Part shown: piece after piece, positions 1 to 9,409 of the stretch
Position numbering within the stretch: position 1 is the first letter of the stretch
Layout of the letters: each line of letters opens with the position of its first letter
Origin: Chara braunii
Taxonomy: Eukaryota; Streptophyta; Charophyceae; Charales; Characeae
DNA: 33,155 bases
Direction of reading: 5' to 3'
Assembly (NCBI GenBank): GCA_003427395.1
Contig: BFEA01000029.1
Location: forward strand, 1,760,144-1,793,298
Notes under the pieces: generated by a model
Told to the model about the DNA's origin: nothing
Databases searched by the model: none
Seen by the model: only the letters and a program-made list of their open reading frames with translations
Translations under genes and position numbers: made by a program

Positions 1-1039
1 TTTTTTTTCTCTCTTCCCCCCCCCCCTTCTACAGGGCCGAGGTCCCATTAGCAAAGAGGATCGGATTGAGCTCCTGAATCTGGACGTGCTGTCATCAGAG
101 ATGCAGAAAAGCAGTTCAATCTCGAGTTTCTGCACCTCTTCGCGAACAGGTCTAGATTCAGGCGTTCAACCCAAACCTTGTTGCCAGTGGGACCTCGCCC
201 CAGAGGGCTACTTCGATCTCTCTCTGATGTGTCCGTTTTTGTCTTTTCTTTTTCCCTTGTACTCCTAATTTGGGTCGCATACCTTTGCTGAGCTCGCCGT
301 TTTTGCTTCACCTTGGGCTCCACCACTCACCATTCTACACGAATCGGGATGCCTTTCTCCTCCAGGTGCATTGGAAGGAGTCCAACATTTCGAATGTATC
401 CGGACCACTACAGGCACGATGTCTGTCTATTTGTGAATGAACTGTGTGTGCATGCAGCAGTCGTTGCAGCCCGTCAGGAGCTGGGGGCTCGTGTTTTTTT
501 TTTTTTTTTTTTTTTTTTCCCAATCCCACCGCTGGCCCGGCGCTGGGGGCTGTTTGCTACAGTCTTCCCCCGAATACAACGTACGGTCATTATAGCTGAT
601 TTAGACTAAAAGATGGACCAAATTCGGCTATAATGACCGTGAGTTGTATTCGGGGGAAGGTTGTAGTATGTGTCTACTTCAAGAGTGAGTGAGTTTGTCA
701 GTATTTTTGTCAGACTGTCTGTCCACCAGCAATCTGTGCCCGTCCACCATTCGCCAAGATCTTGAATGCATCTGGATAGCAACGTGTCCAGATGCGCGCA
801 AATCGTTGGCCTACGGCGAGCTGTGCAAGTAGGCCCTATGTGTCGTTAGAACCCAGTCCCTGCGCGATGCTGGGGGTCTTAAACCATAATTGGGATTTTC
901 GTGTTTTTGGGACATATAAAAAACAGACAGGGGACCGTTTCTCGATTTATGCATCCTGAAAACAACCTGTCCTTGAAAGCACAGGGGGCCAGCATCCCAT
1001 CATTTGGAGTGACCCAACCGAAATGAGCCAGGCACATGG

Positions 1040-1043
<4 letters not shown>
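1..1043. other. unassigned flank without genes
   Basis: I recognise no coding sequence here. The short open frames lack known motifs and cross homopolymer tracts. The stretch opens with T8 and a C-rich run and holds a 25-nt T tract at 494-518. It also contains the 104-bp inverted-repeat element listed separately. It ends at the T33 tract that I read as the poly(A) tail of the minus-strand LINE-A. Apart from the MITE it could be older repeat sequence or ordinary intergenic DNA. Confidence 0.5.
560..663. mobile_element. 104-bp palindromic MITE, Tc1/mariner-pogo-like
   Basis: Two arms of about 43 nt, 560-602 and 620-663, are inverted copies with roughly 38 matching positions and one indel, separated by about 17 nt. 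The outer ends read CAGTCTTCCCCCGAATACAA and, reversed, CAACCTTCCCCCGAATACAA. Each is flanked by TA (558-559 and 664-665), which fits the TA target duplication of Tc1/mariner elements, and a CAG-type terminus is common in the pogo branch. No transposase is present, so it would be non-autonomous. The transcript would fold into a near-perfect hairpin, so a small-RNA precursor is a less likely alternative. Confidence 0.7.
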
Positions 1044-1080
<37 letters not shown>

Positions 1081-1449
1081 GCCCCCATCAGTGTTAGTGA
1101 TGCTGGTAAGAGCAGACATCACTAGCACCTTGGGGGGGGGGGTCCATATATTGGTGGGGAGCATCACTGCTGGAAAACGGTCCAGCGTCCCATATACAAA
1201 CTGAATGAAACATACAAAAAAAAAAAAGCAAAAAAAACAAGGAAACAATGTGGAGGGTTCCTGCCAGCGTTGATTACCCTGGGATCCAGTGTATTAACTG
1301 AGCAGGAGATTAGAAAGAGGGGGGGAGAATCTCTTCACCCGAAAACAGGCGCCAGATACTAGCTGTTACACACTAATTCTTCCCTCCCCCAACATTGATT
1401 ACCCTGGTAAACGAGTATTGAACTGAGCAAAATATCAGAAATCAGAAAA
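1044..1449 (-). mobile_element. LINE-A, 3' UTR end and poly(A), minus strand
   Basis: Read on the minus strand this continues LINE-A from 9974 after removal of the two plus-strand insertions. It ends in a 33-nt A tract (T on the plus strand, 1044-1076). The 13-nt motif GGGACGCTGGACC (minus, 1191 to 1179) followed by CCAATATAT also occurs in the 3' tail of the element at 9420-9964, which supports reading this as a related LINE 3' end. No target-site duplication was found, and the 5' end of the element is truncated. The join across the insertions is inferred from the shared target sequence. Confidence 0.6.
1268..1444. repeat. imperfect direct repeat in LINE-A 3' UTR
   Basis: The stretch beginning GTTGATTACCCTGG at 1268 and running to about 1318 is repeated imperfectly at about 1393-1444 (ATTGATTACCCTGG). 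The shared words ATTGAACTGAGCA / ATTAACTGAGCA follow at the same distance in both copies. The units are about 125 bp apart and lie just left of the target where LINE-B is inserted. Variable-number repeats in LINE 3' UTRs are common. No function is implied. Confidence 0.5.
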
Positions 1450-1458
1450 GGCAACAAT
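1450..1458 (+). repeat. LINE-B 5' target-site duplication
   Basis: GGCAACAAT preceded by AAAA stands directly before the LINE-B 5' UTR. The same nonamer follows the LINE-B A-tail at 9410-9418 and the second A-tail at 9965-9973. Three copies around two insertions are what two target-primed insertions at one site would leave. The duplication may be longer (AAAAGGCAACAAT), because the A residues merge with the tails. Confidence 0.7.
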
Positions 1459-1933
1459 GGCGAGGGCGGACTCCGAGCGCTATTTTGGCGAAGCTAACGC
1501 TCCGCTCGAAGTGGCTGTCGTCACCATGCTACGGCGGTGATTCGTCAACTCCCAGGTAACTGGGACGCCCCCCACCCGCCATAGTTAGGCTATGGTGGTT
1601 ATGAGAGCTCCGCCGCTACCCCTTCCGGGGAAGCAACTGCTCACTGGTGGGCAGGGCAGTAGTCTCTCGCAGGGGGGCTCGGAGTTTCCGTGGCCTAGTC
1701 TGTTGAAACTGCCGCACATCCGCAAGAAGAAGAACTGTCAACCCTACGAAAAGTCTCGTGGGTAAGAAGCCTTTATACCTGGGCGGCATAATTACCCTGT
1801 ACTTGTCCATAATTATTGAGGCCTTATATATATATATTGTCGCTGTTGTTTTGACACTGTATGTTTGATCTGGTCTGGACTCGATTCCGTCTCCTTTACG
1901 GCTGTCTCTCGTTCCGCTTTTAGGGAATCCGGA
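1459..1933 (+). promoter_or_regulatory. LINE-B 5' UTR (presumed internal promoter)
   Basis: Non-coding leader of about 475 bp. Full-length LINEs usually carry an internal promoter here; that role is inferred. It holds a perfect short stem, CCATAG-TTAGG-CTATGG, near 1580, and a GAGGCCTT word followed by a TA run near 1819-1840. The LINE-C leader repeats both features (CATAGCTATGG words near 16867; GAGGCCTT then TATATATA near 17147), so these parts are conserved between copies. A pyrimidine-rich stretch ending in TAG lies just before the ORF1 start in both copies and could be a 3' splice site, but this is weak. Confidence 0.55.
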
Positions 1934-4053
1934 ATGGAAACGAATCTTCCCAATTTGTACGCGGCGGACAGTACAGTCCCAGGTTCGGACACAAAACGAA
2001 ACTACACGAATGAAGAGAAAGCGTATATTAGAGAACTGTTGGATGCTTGCTTTCACGAAGGACTTCTTCCATCGGGTCTGTGAATAGGCTCTACGGAACT
2101 GGGAGACAATTTTGCTAGACTGGATCTCGATGAGGATTTCTCCGATGCCCAAACGGAATGGCTCAGAGAACACGCAGTTACCATTCAATTCCATCAGGAA
2201 GCGGGTAGTCTATCTAATGATATCAAAAAGCAATTGGTGCGAGTGTGTGAAAACTCTTGGTACGATAGCGGGGATATCGACCTGGATACTAAACGGGGCC
2301 GTTATCAAAACGAAGGGAAAAATCTTGCCTCATACGTGGCCGGCACCAAAGAAATCGCGGAATGGATGAGACAGGAGGGTGGAGTTTCAATCGAACTGAA
2401 AGGTAAAATGTATGAAGTGTCCTTCTTGTCGTGGATGGACCTAGCTGAGATGAAATTTTTCAAAACCACGGGGAAACCTAAGATTTTTTGGGTTTGCTGC
2501 CTAAACGTCCCAATGCAGTTGATGGTGGCTCTTCACATTGCGGTTGAACGCAATTTTGGGAAGGTAATTAAACTTCACCCTTTTGAGGACTACACAGATG
2601 AGCCAGAACTAGGTAATGTCCGCTTTGATCTGGGTCCCCTGGCCGAGATGCGTGTCAGGAAGACAATAATCGTGGGAATCCCCAAAAAAGGGGAGTACCA
2701 CGTAGAGGTCATATCGGCAGCCACTCCCTGGTGCAACACGTGTCGTATGCACTACCACACGGAGATGGACACGTGCTGTTTGGCGAAGGAATCGGACCCC
2801 TTCGCTGACCCCTCTACGAAGGAGCCTCTCCCCCTCCCCCCCTTTTCTGGTTTTGTACCATGGGGCCAAACGGCTCCCACGTCCGGGTGGAACAGATACC
2901 AGAAACGAACAGGAGGGAAAGGAAGGGGAGCAGGGCAAAGTTCGACTGTGGGTAATTCAGGCCAAAAACAGAAGCCTGAGAAACCCACCTCACGGGATCA
3001 AAAGGGAGGGGGGAAGGGCAAGGGCCCCACCAGCAAATCAGAGATGAATTCATTGAGCAAGTCTGTCACAGAACAGAAAGTCAAACATACAGACTCTGTT
3101 CCTTCCTTATCGGAATCCTCCGAGAAATCGGAGAATTCTGATAGGGATATGAGAGATGCAGAGCACAGTCCGACGAACACAAAATCAACATTGATGCAGC
3201 AGATGCGGAAGCATCCAGAGCTTTGGAGGACTCGCGGAAAGGAAGCAAGGCCAAAGTCACGAAAGGCCCTAGCTCATCTCCACTCAAGAGGTCCCGATCC
3301 ATGATGAAACTCGGATCCCAAGAGCACAGTCGGAAGGGTTCCGGGGCGTCTAGTTCCAGCTCCAGTCTTGGCTCAAGCAGAGAATCGTCGGGGAATGACA
3401 GGGTTCACCGGAAAGGCTTAACCACGTTGTCGGCAGCAGGCCCAGTACGTACGCTCTCAAAGGAGCAGATGGCTCTCCCTCGAATCCTGGTTCCGGTGAT
3501 CTCAGTGGGAGGGGACAACCAGGTGGTTTTTTTTACCAGAACGAATGAGAACGGAGTAGTTTCCCTGCCAGCTACCCCCGTGGACACGAAAGACTGCCTA
3601 ACTGAGTCGTTCATCTTACGAAAGGTAAGAACCTTGATCCACGATGGACTGTCGGTTAGGATGATTCCCGATCTGAGTGTTGGCATACACACGGTGGAAA
3701 GAAACAATGACCCGGTAGCTCGACTATACCTGGCTTGTTTGGAGGGGAAAGTGGGTGATGCTCAGATCACGCATATGGAACAGGCAGGGTACACCTGGAC
3801 TCCTCTCGTCCATCTTTCCTCCCCCGCTAATGAGAACCTGCACAGAATCAGCATTACTGATGGAATGCCTGCCACAGCAATCGCAGAATGGCTTGAAACT
3901 GCACCCCAAAAGGGAGTCCTCTTGGGGTCCTGCTTTTTGAGTTACCTGCGCCTCCCTTGGGAGCTTAATGCAAGTAAGAATAAAAGTAAGGGAAGCGCAG
4001 GGAGGGACCCCAAGATCAAGCCCTTAATGTCGTCCGCAAACCGAGTCCCCTAA
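1934..4053 (+). pseudogene. LINE-B ORF1 (gag-like nucleic-acid-binding protein), broken
   Basis: About 706 codons if joined. ORF1 proteins of LINEs bind the element RNA and form the transposition particle. I start at ATG 1934 because LINE-C has the equivalent ATG at 17234 with alignable downstream protein (YTNEEK against YTDEEK). A TGA at 2081-2083 breaks the frame where LINE-C has AAT, so it is a decay mutation. The frame changes at about 3165-3225. Near residue 267 (nt 2732-2776) lies a knuckle, C-x2-C-x4-H-x5-C, after PW. A Ser/Lys/Gly-rich linker follows (about 2800-3450). The C-terminal part (about 3478-3930) contains RILVPVISVGGDNQVVFF, then SLPATPVD and later RLYLACLEG and YTWTPLVHL, which resembles a degenerate Nudix fold. 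The end overlaps the open ORF2 frame by about 60 nt. Confidence 0.85.
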
Positions 4054-4491
4054 AGCACATAATTAATATAACCACTTGGAATGTCTGCGGTCTATGCGAT
4101 ACTGGAATAAGGAGGAAGAGAGAAAGACTCAAAACTTGGATGCATGAAAAGAAAACACACATTATGTGTTTGCAAGAAACCAAGTTAGATGAAGAACGAC
4201 TCGCGGGGATTAACTGGTGGACTGACCCACAATTCTGGTCACCAGCGCGAGGGACCAAAGGGGGTGTGGGTATCTTGATTCACAAGGACCTGGAAATTTG
4301 CGTTACGGACAGCATGGCTGACTTGTGGGGCCGTTGGGTATGGGTCCAGTTTCTTTATTTTGACGAAATGTGGACAGTAATGTCCATCTATGTGCCTGCT
4401 ACATATAATGAAAGAATAGCCTTTCTGGCAGATCTTCCGGCTATCCTACCGGATAGTCCCAATCTGCTAATTGCTGCAGATTGGAATACAG

Positions 4492-5257
4492 CTGGGTAGC
4501 ACGGCGTACGTGTACGCGGGTTGCGCGTACACATGTACACATATTCCTGTACGCGACACGTACGCGCGTACACGTACTCCCGTACGTGGGAATACGTAAA
4601 AAAAAAAAAAAAAAAAACGTCATCGAAAAAATCTGAAAAAACGTATGTTAGGAAAAATAATATTTCAAACAACTTTTGCCTGAGACTCATCTCGAGATTC
4701 TGTACCAAACTCGAGTTAAAAATCAAAGACACAAAAACAAATAAATTTAAATAATTAAAAAAAAAACTAGGAAAAAAACATAAAAAAATAAAAACAAACT
4801 TCTATAACAAATATATGTTATGCAGAAACATGATACAAACAACTTTTGCCTGGGAGTCATCCCTGATTTCCCAACCAAACTGGAGTAAGAAATTAAAAAC
4901 TAAAAAAAAGGTATTATTATCATAATAATTAAAAAACTATTTAAAAATATATTTTTAATTTGTTAAGGTTTCTGATTTTTAAATCGAGCTTGGTCTGTAA
5001 TTCGGGTATGACTCCCAGGCGAATGTTGTTTGTATCATTATTCTGCACAACATACTTCTGTTTCAGATTTTTTGGAGTTTTTTTTTTTTTTTTTTTTACG
5101 TACGCGTACGCGTGATTTTGGGTTCGTACACGTACGCCGGAATACGTACGCGTACGCAGTGCGTATGTACGCCTGTCTCTTATACACATCTAGATGTGTA
5201 TAAGAGACAGCGCGTACGCAGTGCGTACGTACGCACTGCGTACGGGGTGCTACCCAG
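4492..5257. mobile_element. 766-bp foldback/MITE transposon inside ORF2
   Basis: The ends CTGGGTAGCAC (4492-4502) and GTGCTACCCAG (5247-5257) are perfect 11-bp inverted repeats. The flanks GAATACAG (4484-4491) and GAAAACAG (5258-5265) match at 7 of 8 positions, a hAT-like 8-bp duplication; 9 bp, MULE-like, is also possible. Removing element plus one flank (774 nt) restores the ORF2 frame. Subterminal regions are packed with TACG/CGTACG words, then A or T tracts. The interior carries three copies of a roughly 100-bp unit: forward near 4640-4740 and 4805-4900, reverse near 4960-5085. The arms therefore form a long imperfect inverted repeat. There is no transposase. The same unit occurs at 27640-28010. 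Confidence 0.85.
5173..5210. other. Nextera mate-pair junction adapter (assembly artefact)
   Basis: CTGTCTCTTATACACATCT is followed directly by its reverse complement. This is the pair of Tn5 mosaic ends joined in the Nextera mate-pair protocol, and it is not genomic. Translation gives the SYTHLDVYKRQ peptide often seen as contamination. The flanks 5151-5172 and about 5212-5234 are nearly the same sequence, so a local duplication was probably introduced and the true length of the host transposon is uncertain here. Confidence 0.97.
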
Positions 5258-8200
5258 GAAAACAGTTTTGAATGCTGGTTTATATTCCCCAAAAGTTGAA
5301 CCTATTCGAGCAAACGGTCATTTACTGCATATAGTTATAGAATCGCAGCAGTTAACTGATGCCTACAGAGCACTTCATCCGGATGCACAAGAATAAACGT
5401 GGCACGGTTCACAAGCCCCACCTGTAAGACGCCGCTTCGATTTCTTTCTAGTCAGAGGGACACTTTGGGACAGATGCCTGCGCGTGGAAATCGAAACAGC
5501 TTCTGTGTCTGACCATTATCTAGTAACAACAGAAATGGATGCTCAAAACCCATCCAAGGGGGGGAAGCCTCCCTTTCGGCTTAATACTGAACGCTTAAGA
5601 GATGACAAGCTGTTGGACTGGGCCAATAAGCACTGGAGAAAGTGGCAAGATGCACGTTTCTTATTCACCAATACGGAATCGTGGTTTGAAATAGGGCCGG
5701 ATTTAATGAAAAACAATTTTGAGGTGTTCTCCAGGATTAAGGCAGTCGAAAGCAATCGTACGGAACAAAAACTGATATGTAGGATTAAGCAGGCAGAGGT
5801 CAATTTTGGTAAACACCCAATATCAGACGCTTACTGGACGACAATACGGAAGAGAGCGATGACGGAGCTAGAATGTTTGGAAATCGCACAGCAGGAAAAG
5901 TGGAAGGCATGGTTATTCCAAAAAGGAATCATTACTAATGACCGCCTCAACCGAGACACATTTCGCAGGCTAATACTCAGAAAAACAAAACCTCTGGTTC
6001 GGAAACTGCCACACCCTTTCTCTAGCTCGACTCCGGTGAAATCTGACCCATTGGGCAAGAGTCAATATGCTCAACTCTATTTTGAAGATATTTTAACTAC
6101 TAGACGTCCAAACGAATCTTTTCAAACAGATTTGAGAGAAAACTCAGCCTTTTGGTCTAGATCCAGAGCCAAGCTGACAAATGCAGGCAGACTGGATTTG
6201 GATCGCCCGTTTTCATTGGTAGAACTCCGGTACGCCGCAGAGCAGATGGCATCCGGGAAATGCCCAGGATCAGATGGTTTGCCTGTGGAAGCTTATCTGG
6301 CCCTGTGGGATGCACTAGGCCCTTCTCTGGAAGAGGTATATAACGGGGTACTAACGGGGGGATCCTTGTCTAGAGGCATGCAAAAAGGGATCATCACGCT
6401 GCTATATAAAAAAGGTGACAAGTTAGATATTCGAAATTGGAGACCAATTTCATTATTAAACGTCTCATATAAAATTATAGCTAAAGTCCTGGCTCTACGC
6501 TTGGCCAAATACTTACCGGACTTGGGAGGGCCTGAGCAGGGAGCGTTTGTGAAACACAGATCTATTATGGACAATATAGTTGCTACCATCCAAGCACTCG
6601 AGGTTATAGCCCATGAGAACAGGGATGTGACTATTCTCCTAATAAATATGGAAAAGGCCTATGACAAAGTGGGTTGGGCCTTTGTAGGCACAACGCTATT
6701 GCATATGGGATTTGGCCTTAACTTCTGTATATGGGTCTCGATAATGTATTCGACTTTTACAGCGAGAGTAATGGTAAACAGTTACTTGTCCCAGAAATTT
6801 AACCTCTCCCGCTCACTGAGGAAGGGGTGTCTGCTAGCGCCCTTACTCTTTGTCCTATATTTGGAAGTTATGTTGGACAACATAAGATTCAATGACCAGA
6901 TCACAGGGCTGGAACTGCATAATAATTACCAATGGAAGGGAAACGCCTTGGCGGATGATTTGACAATAACATGTAGGAATGACAAAATCTCGCTGTTGTG
7001 TGTTCGTAACATACTTAATGACTACTCATTATTATCTGAGACCTTTATAAATCTGAACAAGTCAGTGTTTTTTTTGCCTGCTCAATTTCACCTTCAAGTG
7101 GACTGGGGTATGAGGCGCATTCCCACGGAGACCTCTGACCATTACTTGGGGGTTCAAGTTTCACTCTCAGATAACTCGGACCTGCAGGACCAATTGTTGG
7201 TGGAAAAAGTTTGTCAACGAATTGATAAATGGGATTACACTCGTCACCTGTCGGTACTTGGTCGTGCCTTGGTGTTAACCTCGTCATCCTTTTCCATTTT
7301 GTGGTACCCCCTACAAGTCCACCGCCTGGGAGACCATGCGTACAAAAAGATAAGGAACAAAGCCTCTAAGTTCCTCTGGAAGCCTGAGGCGGAAGAGGAT
7401 GACGGTTTTCTCTCCAAAATAGTCTGGGATTTTGTATCCTTTCCTAGAGCAGAAGGGGGGGTTGGGATCCTAAATCCTAAACATCATACTATTGCTCTTT
7501 TGGCTAAGTGGCCGATTAAAGCTATCTTAGCCGACCACAAGCACGCATGGATTTGGCTTGCAGAGTATATCCTTAGTGTAAAATGGAACTTGTGTAACCC
7601 AGATGATGTTTGGTGCTGTATCTTTATGAAGTCATATAGCCAGAAGCGTCCGAAATCCAGGTTTTGGTGGGATATCATGTATGCATGGTCCAAGATCCTA
7701 CCCGCCAACCTAGTACAACCGGACTCCCTGGAAGAGGTACTTATGCAGCCTATATTTGAGAACGCTATGCTGTGTGACCCAGAAGACTCCCCCTTTTCAG
7801 CTCAGGATTCCCCTGGTTGCTTTGGGAAGGCATGGATTGAACGAGGAATCGTTCGACTGTTGGATCTGTGGGACACAGAAATAGGAGACTGGAGGACAGA
7901 AGCGGTCGTCCGCAGTCAGTTGTGTTACCTCCGTAATGTGGAAGAACACTTGGCGAATATTCAAAATGCAGTTCCTCCAAGATGGGCTCAGCTCCTTAAT
8001 GGACACACAGGTGGAAGCCGTTGGCTCAAGGTAGCGGATACACAGCAACAACAACTACAGCAGAACCAGCAGCAAATGCAAGAGTATTGAAACTTGCTGG
8101 GGCCATAACCTAACGGAGAATATGCAGTGGAAGTATGAACGGAAACAACAACTACATCTTTCGACAGACTCCTTCGCTTCAAGGAAAAAAAGCTAGTCAT

Positions 8201-9044
8201 ATCCTTAAGGAACACCACTCAGATAGTAACAGACGTTAAACATAGAAGTGGAACCCCTGGGGGTTCTGATAATAATATAACGGACAGCTACCCAGAAGTA
8301 AGTTTAGTAGCTAAAGGAAAAGCCTTGCTGGTCATGGCCGTGAACTCCTCCTCAGTGGGTTGGACTGATCCGAAGACTCGGAAGTTTGTAGGCCTCAGTA
8401 GCTATTCTACCAAACGGGGAGTGGAACTCCTCAGACAAAAGTGTAAGAAGCAGGCGATAGATATAGTGTTGAAAAGAAAGAAGGAGCGATCGTTACCAGA
8501 TATAGCAAGGAAAGACCTGCAGGCTCATTGGAAACAACTGAAGGCTCTTTCATCGCAACGTCAGGCCAGCATTCTTCTATTGCACTCACTGTTGGTGACA
8601 GCTTCGGCCGTGTGGCTACACTCAAGGGGTATGGAGGTCTCCACTACTTGTGGCCGGTGTAACTGGGCCTGGGAAACCACAAATCATTTGTGGCATGCCT
8701 GCCCCCTCTCGCGGAGAGTGTGGACCTGGTGGGAACGATGGTGGAAGTAGATCACAAAGGACATATTTCCAGGGAATGAAAGCTGGGTTTTGAAAGGAAT
8801 TCTACCGGGTGGTCTGTCTGCGACAGTGGGCTGGGGGTATGTGGCTCAGGTGATCAGAGGTATCATTTACGGGGTCATCTGGACCGACCGTAATGAACAG
8901 GTGTTCAGGAACTCCTGCCTTTCGCTGAGAGCCATAATCAATAAAGTAAAGGCGAAAATTTGCCATACCATCATTGCCGACTGGAGGAGACGAACCCAAA
9001 GGAAAACTAGTGCAAGATCAGTAGGGTGGTTCTCGAGAACCTGA

Positions 9045-9409
9045 AATTTGAATGCTCAGTTGGTCCTGTTTAAACCCAATGGTGCTTTTCAGTTTCCCTC
9101 GTGGTTGCTGAAAGATGCGGAATGAGAGTTCCTACCCCTCAGGGTTGGCTGTTCATTATCCGGGATAAATAGTGGTAGTGTCAGAAGCGTAGTCGGACCG
9201 CATTAGGTCCTTGAATAGGAACTAGTTGTGGAATAGTTTCATGAGTGGTTCCCCGGGTCCCAAGGGGTCTCGTAAAAAGCGAAACTGGGTAAGGCTCCCA
9301 GATTTTATTTTGTTTTCGGGCAGACTGTGAGGACCCCGGCCTCAGGCAATTGTTATGTTTAATCTGAAGCCTTGGGCACTGGGCCCTTTTAAGAAAAGAA
9401 AAAAAAAAA
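9045..9409 (+). other. LINE-B 3' UTR and A-rich tail
   Basis: Non-coding stretch after the last in-frame part of ORF2, ending in AAGAAAAGAAAAAAAAAA just before GGCAACAAT. The segment about 9280-9409 (AAACTGGGTAAGGCTCCCAG, then GTGAGGACCCCGGCCTCAG) matches about 9847-9964 (AAGCTGGGTAATGGCCCCA, then GTGAGGTCACCGGCCTCAG), so the two adjacent elements share a 3' end. The conserved 3' end is presumably what the reverse transcriptase recognises; that role is inferred. Confidence 0.75.

Larger units (their letters stand above)
3990..9044 (+). pseudogene. LINE-B ORF2 (APE endonuclease-reverse transcriptase), broken
   Basis: One reading frame, open from 3990 and about 1,427 codons after removing 4492-5265. 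ORF2 nicks the target and reverse-transcribes the element RNA there. Endonuclease motifs are TTWNVCGL (about 4074), LQETK (about 4171), AADWN (about 4476) and SDHYLV (about 5508). RT motifs are PGSDGLPVE (6264), LLYKKGD...NWRPISLL (about 6400), EQGAFVKHRS (about 6537), motif A LLINMEKAYDKV and motif C ALADDLT (6945-6965). The motif A catalytic Asp is Asn (AAT, 6645-6647). A zinc finger, CGRC...H-x4-C, lies near 8650-8700. In-frame stops are at 5394, 8088, 8106, 8136 and 8748. I see no frameshift. No ATG occurs before 4140, so translation may have depended on ORF1 (frame -1 relative to its end). Confidence 0.9.
1459..9409 (+). mobile_element. LINE-B: near full-length L1-like non-LTR retrotransposon
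   Basis: A LINE of about 7.95 kb, or about 7.2 kb without the 766-bp transposon inside it. In order it has a GC-rich 5' UTR, ORF1 with a zinc knuckle, ORF2 with APE-type endonuclease, reverse transcriptase and C-terminal zinc finger, a 3' UTR and an A-rich end at about 9391-9409. GGCAACAAT flanks both sides. It sits inside the 3' UTR of LINE-A, which lies in the opposite orientation. It is defective: one stop and one frameshift in ORF1, five in-frame stops in ORF2, a changed catalytic residue in RT motif A, and the transposon at the endonuclease active site. Confidence 0.9.

Noticed and set aside
5112-5396. A 94-codon frame as a gene
   Set aside because: It runs through the adapter and the transposon end into ORF2; it is a chimera of artefact and LINE sequence.
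3990-9044. Reassigned stop codons as explanation of in-frame TAA/TAG/TGA
   Set aside because: All three stops occur, the ORF1 TGA aligns with an AAT codon in LINE-C, and other copies show ordinary decay with frameshifts.
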